DNA from: Alphaproteobacteria bacterium
GTDB lineage: Bacteria > Pseudomonadota > Alphaproteobacteria > Rhizobiales > Rhizobiaceae
NCBI GenBank assembly: GCA_018823835.1
Contig: JAHJHT010000013.1
Location: forward strand, 124,001 to 188,000
DNA: 64,000 nucleotides
Direction: 5' to 3'
The position numbers and the translations under genes are program-made. Positions 63,186-64,000 of the stretch are shown here, in pieces. The notes beneath the pieces are model-generated. The model saw only the letters and a program-made list of their open reading frames with translations, did no database searches and was not told where the DNA came from. Position 1 is the stretch's first letter. Each line of letters opens with the position of its first letter.

Positions 63186-64000
63186 TCAGGCCTTGTAGAT
63201 CACCTGGCGGACGTCGATGTACTCGGCGCGGAAGCCCGCTTCGCAGTAGTACAGGTAGAACTCCCACAGTTTCTTGAAGCGCTCGTCGAAGCCGAGCGGG
63301 TTGATGTTCTCCCACGACGCCCAGAAGCGCTTGCGCCACTCGGCTAGCGTGCGGGCGTAGTCCTGCGGGAAGACGCGTTCGCGCAGGTAGGAAAGCCCGT
63401 GGTCGGTGCCGAGCGACTTCAGGATCGCGGGCGTCGGCAGCATGCCGCCCGGAAAGACATAGCGCTGGATGAAGTCCGGCCGCTTGCGATAGATCGGGAA
63501 GGCCTGCTCGTTGATGGTGATGATCTGCATGCCGGCCTTGCCGCCGGCCTTGAGGCAGTCCTTCACCTTGCCGAAGAAGACCGGCCAGTATTTCTCGCCG
63601 ACCGCCTCGAACATCTCGATGGATGCGATGCGATCGTATTTGCCGGTCTCGTCGCGGTAGTCCTGCAGCTTGATCTCGACCTTGTCCGACAGGCCCGCCT
63701 TGGCCATGCGGGCAACGGCGAAGTCGTGCTGCTCCTTGCTGATCGTCAGGCCGGTAACCCTGCAGCCGATCTCGCGCGCGGCGAATTCGGCAAAGCCGCC
63801 CCAGCCGCAGCCGATCTCGAGCACGTGGTCGCTTGCGCCGATGTCGAGGTCCTTGGCAAGCGCCCGGTACTTCGCGGTCTGGGCGCTTTCGAGGTCGTTG
63901 GCGCCGGTCGAGAACAACGCCGAGGAATAGGTCATCGTGGGGTCGAGCCACTCCTTGTAGAAGGCGTTGCCGAGATCGTAATGCGCCGAGATGTTCTTGC
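63186..64000 (-). CDS. Cyclopropane-fatty-acyl-phospholipid synthase family protein (5' truncated by window edge)
   Basis: SAM-dependent enzyme acting on phospholipid acyl chains. The frame is open to the window end; about 271 residues are visible, beginning in the conserved NISAHYDLGNAFYKEWLD segment. Further features: the SAM-binding EIGCGWGGFAEFAARE, YDRIASIEMFEAVGEKYW, and the family's PGGMLPT and FYLYYCEAGFR blocks. It may be Cfa or one of the related paralogues common in rhizobia; the missing N-terminus prevents a firm choice. Confidence 0.9.
   Translation of the reverse strand, partial: KNISAHYDLGNAFYKEWLDPTMTYSSALFSTGANDLESAQTAKYRALAKDLDIGASDHVLEIGCGWGGFAEFAAREIGCRVTGLTISKEQHDFAVARMAKAGLSDKVEIKLQDYRDETGKYDRIASIEMFEAVGEKYWPVFFGKVKDCLKAGGKAGMQIITINEQAFPIYRKRPDFIQRYVFPGGMLPTPAILKSLGTDHGLSYLRERVFPQDYARTLAEWRKRFWASWENINPLGFDERFKKLWEFYLYYCEAGFRAEYIDVRQVIYKA

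Noticed and set aside
60760..63951. 1063-codon open frame antisense to cpdB
   Set aside because: Runs through CpdB, a small secreted protein and CFA synthase, all well supported; composition is typical of antisense frames in GC-rich DNA.

Overview
This is a GC-rich, gene-dense chromosomal window from an alphaproteobacterium. It most likely comes from the Rhizobiales (Hyphomicrobiales), near Mesorhizobium and other Phyllobacteriaceae. The evidence is the gene content and order: suf genes, recA-alaS, icd/trmJ-murI-rpsD, a purCSQ...L-bolA-grxD run, a DUF1476 (ATPase zeta) gene, rhizobial small proteins such as DUF1127 and DUF2171, a GAAC-N7-GTAC SOS-like box before recA, and PhaR-like boxes. I see no tRNA, rRNA, CRISPR array, insertion sequence or prophage. 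Both ends cut genes: sufD at the left and a cyclopropane-fatty-acid synthase family gene at the right.

Layout. 1-3.1 kb: 3' end of a suf Fe-S assembly operon (sufD, sufS, sufT-like, sufA). 3.1-6 kb: GFA and TfoX small genes and the pseudouridine catabolism pair psuK-psuG. 6-12.3 kb: recA, alaS, a cyclic-nucleotide-regulated K+ channel homologue and a Stf0-type sulfotransferase. 12.4-17.6 kb: icd facing trmJ-murI, a DUF3008 gene, rpsD and ttcA. 17.6-25 kb, minus strand: a Bcr/CflA efflux pump, then a long collinear run purC-purS-purQ-lipoprotein-Pr6Pr-purL-bolA-basic protein-grxD. 25-30.5 kb: the ATPase zeta subunit, an HpcH-type aldolase, a hydrolase, a VOC protein, purB and small membrane or soluble proteins.

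30.5-39 kb: a periplasmic binding protein translationally coupled to a P1-family self-processing peptidase, then (plus strand) a RutF-like flavin reductase and a five-gene molybdenum-hydroxylase maturation cluster (moxR/coxD, coxE, split XdhC, MoeA-MocA fusion) with no structural hydroxylase genes. 39-46 kb: unknown secreted and small proteins, a DUF1127-like microgene, a J-domain-like protein, a Tas-type aldo/keto reductase, a ParB-N plus ribbon-helix-helix pair beside an AT-rich gap, and pccB.

46-64 kb: a DEAD-box helicase with a structured leader, an MFS transporter, an exported amidohydrolase, an SDR, cysK overlapping an AlaX-type alanyl-tRNA editing gene, a DMSP-lyase-family cupin divergent from sseA, a GNAT gene, OmpA, a tandemly duplicated beta-barrel, ald divergent from its likely Lrp-type regulator, 5-formyl-THF cyclo-ligase, Tat-exported CpdB, and the CFA synthase family gene.

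Themes. Sulfur and Fe-S handling recurs (suf, grxD/bolA, ttcA, sseA, cysK, a DMSP-lyase-like cupin). Purine synthesis is mostly on one transcript. Convergent genes are packed so tightly that two pairs share a single CTAG for both stops. Most of the window is housekeeping. The least ordinary items are the orphan Mo-hydroxylase maturation cluster, the DMSP-lyase-like cupin, the basic-tailed protein inside the bolA-grxD unit, the double-barrel outer membrane protein, two PhaR-like boxes, an orphan terminator suggesting a small RNA, and alternative hairpins before the RNA helicase.
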